DNA of 52,773 nt from Phoronis australis (Eukaryota > Phoronida > Phoronidae): NCBI GenBank assembly GCA_002633005.1, contig NMRA01000020.1:1590816-1643588 (forward strand), in the 5' to 3' direction. Positions 24,901 through 37,113 of this stretch are shown in pieces; positions within the stretch are counted from its first letter, which is position 1; the number at the start of each line of letters is the position of its first letter. Below the pieces are notes generated by a model. That model did no database searches. It saw only the letters and a list, made by a program, of their open reading frames with translations, and was not told the origin of the DNA. The translations under genes were made by a program, and so were the position numbers.

Positions 24901-27900
24901 TTCAATCATATGTGCTATGTGTGATGCACATGGTGGCCACATATCAATGCTCTGCGTTGCTCTTGCCTAAACCACCATTACCTCATTTCGAATATAAGAC
25001 GCAAGTGAACCTTGGTTTTGTTCACTGCACTTTTATTTGTTCATGGTGTGAAGATGATTTATGTGCTCATGTGAAATTTTCTTCAAAGTCACTCCTGCCC
25101 CCTCGACCATTCTTGTGTCCCCCAGAGGGTGATTTTTATTCTCCTTCGGTAGTGCTCACCATTATTTCATCAAATGGGTGACACTAGAGGACGTCGACGG
25201 AGGGTAAGCCCTGTTTGACTGATGTACAACCCCCTTCACTGTGCGGTTGCCACCCCTTGTCATCCTCCGAGCACAGCCTTGTTGACGCCTGTTCAACAAA
25301 ATATTGATGAACTGTTGACCAATTTACATTAATTATAACAAGTAGTACAGAACTATTGAATCCTCCAGTGTTTCAGTCTTTGTGTACATTGTAGGAAGAG
25401 GTTATGCTTGAAGAATCACTTGGACCCACTCCAACAGATAACTTAGAATGTGTTGCTCAAGTTTGCCCTGACTTGCTTAGGAAAGGTATGACGGCTGATG
25501 ATATTGATACAGGAAGTGCTAGCTAGGCGAAAATATATTTGTGAAATATGGTCAAAATTCCCTGTAGTTGGCAAAGTTCTTGAATTTCATTAATGTTTAA
25601 AAATAGTTTGACCACTCCTGTTTCAGCACACAGCATTGAGAAACAAAGAATTGTTAGACACTGTATTGGAGGAGAGCATATTTACCACATTCACAGTCGA
25701 AATGTTCTGCTTTTAAGCTCAAGCCATTCTTGTTTACTTCATTTAAGCTTGTTGTGTCTTGGATTTGATGCAGTTACCTATCATAGCATTCTTCTGATGT
25801 AATGCCCTTAACAAAATTGCCCACTTCTTCCCTTCCAGATTTCATGTCATTGTTTCCTCACCGTGATGTGACCCACGGTATTTTGACCGTCATTACTGTC
25901 AGCCACAAGACGGAGAATGACATGTCGGGATGGAGTCCAGAGGTAGAAGAAGAACGTGAGGAACTGCTTGCACAGGTGACATAGGTGTTTGGATGAACTG
26001 CATTTTGAATGTGGGAATGTTTTAATCTTTGCGTTGCTGCATTGGTGAAGCTATAGATTGCCTCTGTAGTCCCAATGAGGAAATGTATTAAGGATAGACC
26101 TTCAGTAGTTTGTGAAAGTAATGCTGGAGTTTTTGTTTTTCTAAATTTAAGGAGGGCTGTTGAAATCGGCTTGTTGGTAGAGCGATATTCATGCATTTAA
26201 AAACTGCATGCCAAAAGTAATCTGACGTAATTCTGCTTCCCTGTCATGACTGATCATTCTAGCTTGTGTGGTGATGGCGATGAATTCTGATTGCACTCAA
26301 CAGTCATGATGGAGGTATCATGGCTCGACATTAACTTTTTCTGTATCTTGTCCATCTGGACAAGTAGATATAGAAGTGATGTGTTCTGACCATCATCTTT
26401 GGAAAATTATAATTTCATTAGATTACAACAATTACTGAGAAAACTCTAAAATTCAAAAAATCTGGAGCAGTATAAACATCTTCACTAGCATGATGTATAG
26501 TGAAATTTGTCACATAGTATTTGTTGTCAATGACTTTTTACGCCCTTCAGTAAACTATATAAGACATTTTTAGCATCTCTTAAAATTATCTTTTTAATTT
26601 TGAACATGCCAATGAGGTTCTAGAACTGCTCTAATTTAAAAGTCACCAATGTCACCAGGACAAGACAACTGAATCATACTGGGACCTTTCAGTTTGTAAG
26701 GTCCTCTTACATTGCCTGTTTATGGTAGTCAAATGTCATCATTTCTTTTCAGTTCATGGTCAGTGCTGAAGAAATATGCAATGCTTTACACGGTGGTGGT
26801 TTTTGGGCAGACTTCATTGACCCAACTTCAGGCAGACCTGTGAGTTTACTGAGCAGTTGTCGTAGTGTAGATAGTATAATAATTTAGCAAATGTCTGATG
26901 TACAACTATTTGGCTTTGTGAGAGGTTAGACGTGACTGATGTAACCCAGTGTCAAATCCTGGTGTGTGACATCAGCCGAGTTGTCAGAGAATCGCATTCA
27001 CTTTTATTCACGGACATTCTGGAGTCTGGGATTTTTGCAGGTTGTCACGTTTTCCCCCATGAATATAAGTCTACTCAAACAGAACGTCTGATGTATGATT
27101 GTTCAGCCAGTGCTGCAAAGCCTTGACTTGTGATGAACTTCTGAGACACTTCCAGCAACTGTTACTCTTGTTGATTCAATAACCCGCTGTCTCTATAGCT
27201 GGTCCTCTATTGACTTCTACTGTTATTGTTGATTGGCTTCTCAGCAACTCAACTGTAACTCTGTTGTAACTAACTCAAGTAACACATGCCTGTGTATTTA
27301 TAGTCTCTTATAATATTCTGGAACTTTTCACCAATTAAAGCACATTCTAGAACTTTCCGGAATCTACCCAATCATTCTACAAACATATACTAGGCTCTAG
27401 AATGTTCCAGGTTACATTAATCACTTACATGCTAGAACCTTCTAAAATGTTCCACTTGGTAAACAAATTACATCACTGTCCTAACCTAATGCGCTATCTG
27501 TAATAAAATGAAATTGATCAAACTAGTGTCAGTCTACTCCTGACACAGGTATTATTTGAATATCCAACATCCCAACAGAGCCAATGACAACTTCTTAGAA
27601 AACCATAGTGTCCTCTATGATCCTGAGGTATTTACCCACAATGCCGCATGCCAGTAGGGCACTCATGCCACTGTTGCCCTGCCAGTCACTGGCAGAATTA
27701 GGATCTTGCATAGTCAGCCTAGATACAATCTTCAAAGGATGAGGTTTACGCTACCCATGAAAAGCATGTGCCAATGGGTATTTTTGATCGTGCGCAGCTA
27801 TCGTAATTTCTGTTCTACTTCAAAATTGGATTGTCATTATCCCATGGGCAGTACACCATAGGGGGCTGAGGACTATGGCCGCCCACTTTTTTCAGTGCTG

Positions 27901-28779
27901 CGCCGTCCATGGTCTATAGGTGGTGCACCACAGGGGGGCTGGGGGCTTTAGCCCCGAAATTTTTCAGTGCTGTGTCGCCCATGTAATCTAATGCCGATGG
28001 TGTTTTTCAGTTGTGTGGCGAGTTGCAACATTGACTTAGAAACATTGAAAAACTGAGCTTGGTGAGATAAATCGCTCTTCATTTCTCCAACTCAGAAGTA
28101 TGTCAGTGGCCCAATATCTGGAAAACTAAGACTGTAGTCCTATAATGCGTTTTTCTACCTCAGCTGGATTTGAAATGTGGGAATTTGACTGCATGCTGAT
28201 TGCGGAGAATTTATTAAAATGGTGTGCTGTGAAATTCCTCTGCTTAAATCTCCATCGGCCTGTTAGATGATGTGGAGATGGCATGGTGGCACTGGATGTT
28301 GTCCACTCTATAACCATACAACGACATAGTTTATTCCAATATGTCATCGCTATGTCAGATAATGGATGTTGTTTTTACTCTTTTGATTAGGTGATCTATA
28401 TCCTACGTTGGTCGTGCAATTAGTGAGTTGCACTGAATTTTTTATTTTTCAGTGTCATTGATCAAATTTACCCTAGTTAACGACAAGCATCAACATTTTA
28501 GTGCTTGGGACCCAGTTGATGAATTATTTCTGCACATAATTTCCATTGCAGTACCTGGGTCCACACACGAATGCAACCCTCTTCGAGACGGATGAGCGCT
28601 ACCGACACTTTGGCTTTGAGATTAATGACATGGGTTGCTGTAAGGTGATCTCGCATAAAGTGTGGGGCACGCACGCTTATGTCGGCTGCCTGTTCACTGA
28701 CGCCCCCTATGACCATCCGATCATCGTAGCTATGACGAGGAAGGAGACCAGCCACAGTGAAAGGGCGACAGTGTCGTGA
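18979..28779 (+). CDS. MMADHC: MMADHC, cobalamin trafficking protein cblD (7 coding exons)
   Basis: Exons: 18979..18990, 19704..19842, 23975..24186, 25395..25485, 25839..25975, 26753..26839 and 28552..28779. They total 906 nt and 301 aa (human 296 aa), all with GT–AG borders and matching phases; two Asp codons are split G|AT. Residues 1–40 are basic with no acidic residue until Glu36, as in a mitochondrial presequence. Conserved blocks: [26 protein letters not shown] (53–78), CPDLLRKD (145–152), [30 protein letters not shown] (205–221), [11 protein letters not shown] (235–245) and GCCKVI. Family knowledge: MMADHC acts after MMACHC. It routes vitamin B12 to cytosolic methionine synthase and mitochondrial methylmalonyl-CoA mutase; its C-terminal half resembles the flavin-reductase-like fold of MMACHC but binds no cofactor. 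The tail after GCLFTD is longer than in human. Coding exon 1 holds only four codons. Confidence 0.95.
19843..23974. other. MMADHC intron 2, hosting a LINE
   Basis: About 4.1 kb between the exon 2 donor (GTATGG) and exon 3 acceptor (TTCAG). Over half is the decayed LINE at 20.2–22.5 kb. The rest is AT-rich with no recognised exon. Confidence 0.8.
20210..22540 (+). mobile_element. Decayed non-LTR retrotransposon (LINE) reverse transcriptase
   Basis: The fragments read in order as a LINE reverse transcriptase: linker ([15 protein letters not shown] near 20440); [67 protein letters not shown]; and the catalytic YADD at 21339–21350. Thumb and C-terminal segments then run to about 22.3 kb. The frame is broken by stops near 20745, 21171 and 21250 and by several shifts. 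The 5' part (endonuclease) is missing. The 3' end has GGGCTAAGGCC, AATAAA and a short TAAAC-type simple repeat ending near 22540, not a long poly(A). The motif style suggests an L2/CR1-like element; the clade is not resolved. It is in the same orientation as MMADHC. Confidence 0.9.
27316..27452. promoter_or_regulatory. Cluster of heat-shock-element-like pentamers
   Basis: A perfect four-pentamer element TTCTAGAACTTTCCGGAA lies at 27345–27362, with TTC, GAA, TTC, GAA at exact 5-bp steps. Further in-register groups occur at 27316–27323 (TTCTGGAA), 27400–27407 (GAATGTTC) and 27435–27452 (GAACCTTCTAAAATGTTC, one mismatch). This matches the nTTCnnGAAn architecture bound by HSF trimers. Position in an intron leaves function open; a mobile-element origin is possible. 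Confidence 0.55.
27847..27990 (+). repeat. Imperfect tandem duplication of about 75 bp
   Basis: Two copies share GCACCA(T/C)AGGGGG-CTG, then a GGC/GCC-rich stretch, then TTTTTCAGTGCTG(C/T)G(C/T)CG and CCATG. They start near 27850 and 27924, in MMADHC intron 6. Confidence 0.65.
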
Positions 28780-31700
28780 TGAGTTGGGACATTGCAACGG
28801 GTGTTAGGACAACATTAAAGTTATGTTTGAACAGTAACGGAATGTTCTGAAAAAATGAATGCTGGTTTGATGGTTGCTAAATATCTACAAAGACAGGCTT
28901 TGCCTTTCATCACTTGACTGACTGCCACAGGAAGGACTTTATGCATTCCGGTATTGGAGCTCGTACAGAAGCGTATGTGGTGATACTCCAGAAAGGTGAC
29001 AGTTGTGTAGCTCGGTTTGCTGATAGCCTTGTAACAGTAATGCTGTCACCATACTGACACAGAACACTTCCACCTTGTTTTTTTCACGAGCTACAAGGTC
29101 ATGCTTACCTTTTTTGAATAGACTCGAGATTCAGATGTCTAGTGAGGACATATCTGCCATTGTGATGACACGATTTGGACTCACAAATAGGAATAGAAAT
29201 GCAGTCACATCACATTTTCAAAGGTTTTTGCAGGTCTTGGATGTTTTCCGATTCAGGTAACCACAGGGAAAATTTAGCACTAGAATTTTTTACAAAATTA
29301 TGTGTTTGGATTAATCGGTGTCGTCCGACAATGGTTGCACTCATTGTATGCTCCCAGGGAGTTCAGAAGGAATAAGATTGACCGAATTCATAGCCAGGTG
29401 ATAATTTTTGAAGTGCTTAGTAATTTACAGTGCTACTTTAATTAGTGCCATTCTTTTTAATTTTGGCAATTCATTTTTATTTCAGTGAGTCCAAAATGTC
29501 AATCTGACATACTAAACAAACGAATGGGTAACCCTGGCTGCAGTGCTTGTCATACGAGAGGAGACCTCTGGTGGTGGTCACCTCTTGATTCATACTGAGC
29601 AATACATCAGTTCCATACACAAGTTTTGACTGCGGTCACCTGGTGACAAAAGTGAAGGTTTCCAAGATCCAACTTCATTAGTAATAGTATACAAATATCA
29701 AAGTTCTATTCCTCAATTTATAACATCACACGAACACTTAATGGGTCTCTGCAGAAATTTGTTCTCATGGGACTTCTACTTTATTGTATGGGACATCTGG
29801 GGTTATAGTAAAATATCGCCAATTTAAGACACAATATGACCGACAACTGAAGTCTAGTTTGAAAATTTTTTGCATGAAACATATGTATAGCACCATATTA
29901 AATGCTTTTCCTTGTTCAAGTTATGTGCCATACCTACTGTCAGAAAGCATTTGAAAAATGGGCCTTACAACAAATGCTAAAAGCCCTGAAAATGCCCAGG
30001 GGAAATTGGTGACGTTTTACCATAGGTGTATATGGCTTTTGCCTACTCTGTGTTAATGCAGCTAATGGTCTTCACAGATAAAGACAGTGGTCATTTACAG
30101 GAGTTGGGAATTTTGAGAACCAGTTTACTGATCGTTATTCCGTGGGAAAAATGGTTTTCGAAATCCAGCAACAATTAAGTGACAATTACCAAATTTCGGT
30201 TAGGATTAGGAGTAACCATCTGAACATTAAACAGGATTTACTGCTGTATAGAATGTAAGAATGGGTGATGAGATACATGCTTGGAAAATGTGCTTGTTTT
30301 GGTAAAAAAGTAAGTAAATATGCATTTTATTGTCGTATGATAGGTACACAGTTATCGAAACAAAGTTCCAGGGAATGGTGCTAAGGGTGTATTGGATTTG
30401 TTATAACCTTCAACTGTTGGTCAAGTACCCAGCTGTTTCTTGGTAGAGCATTTGATTGTCTTTATGTGCATGGCTGTCGGAGAGTTTAGGCATCTGTCCT
30501 AAGTCGTATTGCGTCTCCTGACGAAAGACGTAGCAAAATCGAACGTTCTTTGTTTCATCCTATATGTGGTATGTGACGTTCCATCCCGAAAATCAAATCT
30601 GAACACCTGACTGCCTGTACGCTCTAGTTAGCCCATTTAGAGAATTTCAAGCCCCCCATTGTGGAAGCAAACCGTTATCACGCTTGGCGAGTGCTTGTAA
30701 ATAAATACTGATTCGTTTTTCTGTGTTTTATGCCTTTGTTAACTCACCATGGTAAAGACACGGCCGACTTGAGAAGGACGCATTACTTGAAAGAGATAAA
30801 TACTATAAACCCACCTTTTGACAAATACATACAACGATATACGAATTAGGGGGAGGGGCTTGGGCACAAACACTAAATTCGACAAACTTTTGTTCCACGG
30901 TCCTACAGTCTGATTCTTGCCACCACTTCAAGCCCCTGGCCGTTGTCGCCAATTTTGCACCCCCACGCCTTAGGCGGGCAGACTTTGTTGTTTGGGAGAC
31001 AGCTACTGAAATGTTGGACACCCATTTCGTGAGGACGAGTTACTTTTTAGACATGAGAACTTTACATGGTTGCGTTATTAGGACATGGTTTTGTCCTTTA
31101 GGGATACCACACAATGCTCATCCAACACAACTCCAAACATTTACAAACTTCACCGAATTTATGTAAATTTTTAAGTTTAGTTTTTGTTTTTACACCATCA
31201 CCTAAAATGACCGTCTTCGTGATTGACAGCTGACTCATGCATAATGGTGCCCTCTCAACTGCCACCATGCATATATATGTAATGAGGTTTTCACGGAAAC
31301 TCCGCCCATTTGTTACAAAATTATAAAAATAGTAAAACAAGACAAACAGAAACAGGGATGGAAGTTATAAAATGTTTATATTTTAGTAACAACATTGGAT
31401 TGACGGATTGACAAAACTCATCCTGTATTATTAATAGTTGGATGTAAAGGGGAGAAGTATCGTTATATGAAACCCAATTCTATTTTACAACTTAGCCAAA
31501 TAAGCAGGGGCAAATATGCTGATTTATGTCTCAGTATTTCTTAAAATTTTCCGAAAGATTTAAAGTAAATGGCATTCTTTAAATCAACCCACATTCTCTT
31601 TCATAGGGTTGTCTGGTATTCAGCCCTTTACAGATATCTTGTTTCAGTTGATTCGTAGGGTACATCTTAATTGAAAAACCCAACGCTGTATGGCGAATTT

Positions 31701-33396
31701 CTCACGAAGGCCAGCGTTAGAGACTGTTTACAATAACGAGCAGGCAGTCTACGAACTCAGTGAGGAAATCTTTTTCGGATAATTTATGTGTTTATCCATT
31801 TGCTGATTCAGTGTACGTTATAGATAGAAGTTTTTTAGTCTAAGACGTATGTCCTAACGGTAAGTTTTTCCGCATCAAGGGTGGCGACACCGAGGGCCGT
31901 CTGTCACGGATGGGTGTGGCCAAAACGTGGTGCCCGTGCCCCAAGACGAAAGAAACAAGCCACCACACAAGGTACTTTGATCACGTGCTTCACTTCTAAC
32001 GCTCGTTCTTTTAAGATCCAAGACACTCGCGAGAAAAGCTAGTGAGATCTAATTCTTCGCCTCAAGTGCATGGCGATATCTTAATTGCGAAGACTTCCGC
32101 TGTCGCAAGTTTCTTGCGTCTACGGAACACAGCCTAGTCTTCGCTAGAGTGAGACCTCCATTCCGGACTACAAGATGACATCCTTCCGTATACTCACTTG
32201 AAACACGCCCAGTACACGCTCTTTTCTCCAAGCGAATGTCATAAAATCGTGTAACATCCATGCACTGATATTGACTTTTTTGGTGATATGGTTTTGCAGT
32301 ATTGCACGATTTCCAGTTTTGATACCAACTGTCAGTCAAATGACCTTAGGCTAGGATACGTTTATTGTCAAGCAGCAAGCAATTTCTGTTACAACTCACA
32401 CCTTTAGATAGTCGATCTACCACGAAGACACAGCATTGTCATGAAAGCTACTCGTTACAAGTCAGCATCTTCCAACAGACGTAAACCACATCGATTGGCG
32501 AAGCACTTCATAATGACTCTTATGTCTTAAACATTAATCTAGTTAACAGACGTAAACATAAACCACATAAATTTACGATAGGACAGACAGAGGTGGGGGG
32601 AGGGGGGCTGGAGCGATGTGGGAAAATAGGTGCGCCTCAAAGAAACAAAAACTACGAAAAAAGTAGAAAACGAGACAAAAATCCACTAAAAGGCAGGAAC
32701 TATCAAAATTCGGCGAATGCACAATTCATACCTCTGAACGCACCCCGTGAAAGTTAGTAAAAGGTCCACATTCTCAAAAATTCGAGCCCCACATTTTTAG
32801 GCTGAGTGCGCGCATGAACATGAATAGTATACTTTACCCAAACGAATAATGTTTGCACAAGAAAGACAGATTTTTAGCTGAAGAACATTCAAGCGCTGAG
32901 GCGAAGAATCTACCATGCCTAGTATGGGCGCGCACGGGGGGGGGGGGGCTCGGGAGGGGGGCTCGAACGAGATCCCCAATTTGGCAAAAAGGTTCGCCAC
33001 AGTGAAACAAAAAGTCCAAGTAAACGAGAGAACAGCCCACAAAGACCACAGGAATTCGGTGCGAAAGGTTAGAGACATGCGACGACTGGGAATATCTAAA
33101 GAAAGTTTCGAGAGTTCGAAAGTCATTTATAGGGGTACCGCAATTGAGAGCCGGTTTCCTCCAGACTGAATTAGAGAAATCAAACTGGTTCTCAAAACGA
33201 CTCAAGCGACTATTCGGCCCTAAAGGTAATAGTCGAAAGTTGCGAAATGTAGCGACACGAAGCCCAACTACTTGTTTAAAAAGGAAAAAAAATGATAACC
33301 CACATGAACTTTACGAGGGATTTTCGGAAGCTTCCTAGTGGATCTCATTGCAGTTCGGTCGCCAACATCTGCAACCCCGTGACATAAGACACGGGC
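28780..33396. other. Intergenic region between MMADHC and TEX264 (convergent)
   Basis: MMADHC and TEX264 converge on this 4.6-kb interval. An ATTAAA about 35 bp after the MMADHC stop codon (ACATTAAAG) could be its poly(A) signal; an AATAAA lies near 30.70 kb. No gene was recognised. Fragments of the poly-G repeat family occupy about 32.58–33.08 kb. Confidence 0.55.
32580..33080. repeat. Fragments of the poly-G/foldback outer-arm repeat family
   Basis: A run of G's followed by GATCCCCAATTTGGCAAAAA, GTGAAACAAAAAGTCCAAGT, AAACGAGA and CCACAGGAATTCGG matches 41.66–41.81 kb in order. A shorter diverged copy sits at about 32590–32700. AAAATTCGAGCCCCACAT...GCGCGCATG near 32775 matches 43.08–43.12 kb. 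Confidence 0.75.
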
Positions 33397-33402
33397 TTTA
33401 TT
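33397..33402 (-). terminator. Candidate TEX264 poly(A) signal (AATAAA on − strand)
   Basis: TTTATT on the + strand, about 130 bp beyond the TEX264 stop codon. Distance and exact hexamer are suitable. The cleavage site is not visible. Confidence 0.5.
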
Positions 33403-33530
33403 TACAAGTGAGACCGGACTGGTCTATTTCACTACTGGAACGACTGTATCTTAACATACAAAAAGCATTCAAGCGAAGCATATTTTATGGATAAGACATT
33501 ATGTCAGATATGGTCAACCAGGCCCTTCAC

Positions 33531-35788
33531 TCAGTCGAGCTTCAAGCTCTTGTAGGGAACTTCCGGAACGCAAAACTGTTCACCTTTATCCTGAGGAACC
33601 ATGTACTGGATACTTTCCCCATCGTATATCTCAATGGCTGGGTTCCATTCCAGCTTCTTGTCCTAAAATTTGACCAGTTCGATTAGTTTAAATGACAAAT
33701 GTAGAGTTCTTAATCCAGTGTGACGTAACATAGGCGGATTTAGGGGGGGGGGGGGCGGNGGGGCCCAGCCCCCCTTCCCCTTGGCTGCCGCAAGCAAAAT
33801 GAAACAGCAACAACGTGAAGCATGAGGAAATATTGAGCCGCAGAGGATGAGGGGGGCCTATACCCTAGAAATCGTGTTCCCGTTTTTTTATATTTTTTTA
33901 GTCCAACGACAGATTTATTCGAAAAACAAGTGCACACCCTTGACCGCGCTGGGCCCCCTTGTGTTATTCTAGATCCGCCAATGCGTATTCGCAGGAGTTC
34001 GTCTCGACCCCAAGATTTAGAGGTCTACTAATGGATTGACAAAGCACGTGACGTTTGCATAAGTAGGAAAGTCCAGCCTACCGTTCAGTAACGCTAGGAC
34101 CTCCCTAAAAAGCAAGACTTCGCGAGATTACGTGAGATATTGAAGTGCATTTTAATTGACAGCACGTGACTTTGACTAGGTTTTAGCTAGGTCCAAGCGT
34201 AGGTCCTAGCGTCTACTGAATGCACGCCAGCTTGGCCTCAATGGCTGCGCTGCTGAGCACTGAAGAAATGACGTCAATTTCTTTAGGACAAAACGCGACG
34301 ATCTTTGTAATTTAAAGCTTTTTTAAAAAGTTTTCCGTGTGGACTTAAATTTAATTTTCTGCCACCCTCTGACGATTTAAAATGTGAAACTATGTAGTAC
34401 TGGTGAGCTAATACATGTAATTGTGACCAGGACATTATTTCAATTCCAACAACTATTTAGTATAATGGCTTACTCGAATGTAAGTGTCCATCTTGCAGTA
34501 GACTCGACACGGTGCCAGAGAATAAGTCAGGTTTGTCTTCACCTGAATCCTGGTGTGAACGGCAGCAGAGACCTCTGGTAGGTCGATGAAGGAGTACCCA
34601 TTATCTTTCAGCTTCTGTACGATGGCCGAATCTGCTGAATCATCGCCTTCTGACATGATGGCTCCTGTGACGTAGCGATATTTTTCAGGGGGCACCTGTA
34701 CCACAATAAATGTAGTGAAAATTCGTATTTACAATTTGTGAGCAAATCGAATAAGTATAATAAGAGGTATAATAGGAGAGGTCAAAACAGCCAACTAGTT
34801 TGGATTCCCTATTTAACTATGGAAGGGCATTCCCTTATAGTACTCAGTTGTAAAAAACGAAAAATGAATTTCGCGAGTCTAAGTGATTTAAAAGTCACAT
34901 AGACTCGTGAAAACGGTCCAAAAGTATTATTCCTTACCGTGTAGGACTTCATTTCTGCTAATTTCTGTTATGAACAAAAACATAGAAACCATCACCAAAT
35001 TTCTTAATGTCCGTACCCTTAAGACCCTTTACCATTGTATTATTCAGCCTCATATTTATTATTGTTTACCGGTTTGGGGGCACACTAGTGACACACTTGT
35101 AAACAAAGTCCAAGAAGTAATCCAAAATAGAGCCGCCAGGGCTATCCTGGGTACTAAAATTAGGGACACTAGGGTTGACGACTTGTACTCCAAGCTGGGA
35201 TTTATGAAAATAAGACAAACAAATAAATATCTCTCTGCCTGTTGTATATACAAATGTATCAATGGCTTGGCTCCAGCATATCTCAGCAGTAAATTCAATA
35301 GCAGTCAGGCTGTTTATTCTACACGTTCTTCTGTTGCTGGCAATGTTTCTTCTAAAAAAATTAAAACCGAGACTGGCAAGAGATCTTTTATCTATGCAGC
35401 TGCTATAATATGGAATTCTTTTAGCCCAGAAATTAAACGGTCCAACTCAATTACTACCTTTAAAGTTAATGTTAAAAAGTGGCTGTAATTTACTTAACCT
35501 TTTATACCCTGCCTATCTTAATCATGTCATTTTTTCATTGTCGTAAATACTCTCATTGTCTAGAGTCATCTCTTAATTTATTTCATCTGTCTTAGTTAAT
35601 TTTTTACCATTATTTGTCATTTAGTTATTGTCTTAATTCTCAACCTTAACTGTTTTAATTGTATCTTTGTTACGCATATTTCATTGTTGTTTTATTACTT
35701 CATTGTATTATATTACTGTTTTTCTTGTTGAGGGCCCTCTTGGAAAGCAGTGCTATCACTGAAGAGGCCACCCTCATTTTAAATATCA

Positions 35789-35822
<34 letters not shown>

Positions 35823-37080
35823 GGGACTCGGCTTCAGAGATTTCCAGTTGACTGAGATTGCGAATTCGAAAATGGCTCGTATGCACTGCGGTCTACAGAT
35901 TGCCTGACACTCGAGTTGTCGTTGCAGTCGGCAACATAGATGTGGGATGAGATTTGCCAGTGGCAATGTCCAAGGGGCTTCGGTTTAGACTTTAAAATTG
36001 ATAACTATACATCGAAACGATTCCGATTACTTTTGTGGCAAAAGGTCGCAAGCTCGTCGTCTAGATATAGATAGATAGGCGTACATGTATCCATTGTTCA
36101 CTTTGTTTTTCTTTCCTAAAATTAAAATAATGGCAAGCATTTATCGGATAATGGGTTGATGTGCGCTTAAGGTACGATATCCATACGACCTGTATTGTTA
36201 TGTCCAACAAAAACGCAACAAAAGGGAAACAATGGAAGTGTCCCATAGGCGATAACCATACGACACGCTTACGACCGTCGCATAGATCTCGCAAATTAAA
36301 CAATACCTTGCGACCTCCATACGACGTCATTTGACATGGGAAGATATCTATTGGGTTGTTTCTTGAGAATGAAGAGTATTTCTACCCTTACCTTCATTGG
36401 ATCTTCGTAGAATATTCCAATTAAGTTGAGGCAGGGTACCAGATTGTACAATTCACAGAAATACTTCTCACATTTGTTGTATGGACCTATCCTAAACTTG
36501 TAGGCAATCCTGGAAAACACGAACCATAAATCGCTAGACGCCGTTACAATAAACTGATTGGAAGCTGTAAAAGCTTTTCAGATAACTTGCTGAAACGTCG
36601 AGATATTATTGGCTAATCTTTGATAGAGTCCGCAACGTGCAGATAGATAGACATAAATTGATATTTGTTTCAAAAAGCAAAACGGAAATAAAAACAAGAA
36701 CAACGCTTTGCGTTGATATGCGCCCACATGAAATCGAGTGGTCATAATGATCAATACTTGTCGAATTTCTATTCAAATTTTCACCAGTCAAGTTTCACTG
36801 TAATTCGCCCATCCGCTTTATCCCCAAAAGTACAACTAAACCGGACTCCTTGTCAAGACCACGGAAACGCTCTTCCAACACCGAAGAAACTGAAAAGCCT
36901 CACAGCTCTCAGCTCTGGCCATGGCTGGCGGATCAGATTTAAACATGGTAGTCACTGTTCTCTTCACTTGGCCGAATTTCGGATTCCGGCCGAGGGATTT
37001 TGAGACATCGAGGGAACACCCGGACAGTAAAGATGACAGCAATATGCGACAACACACACACACACACACACACGCACACA

Positions 37081-37113
<33 letters not shown>

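Larger units (their letters stand above)
26840..28551. other. MMADHC intron 6
   Basis: This interval holds the heat-shock-element-like cluster (27.3–27.45 kb) and a short tandem duplication (27.85–27.99 kb), listed separately. No recognisable exon lies in it. Confidence 0.75.

Noticed and set aside
32049-32339. 96-codon − strand frame rich in Cys and Arg
   Set aside because: No recognisable motif, no convincing splice sites and no homology I can name.
32797-33205. Overlapping − strand frames of about 110–120 codons
   Set aside because: They read through the poly-G repeat family, and the same repeat elsewhere does not keep the frame.
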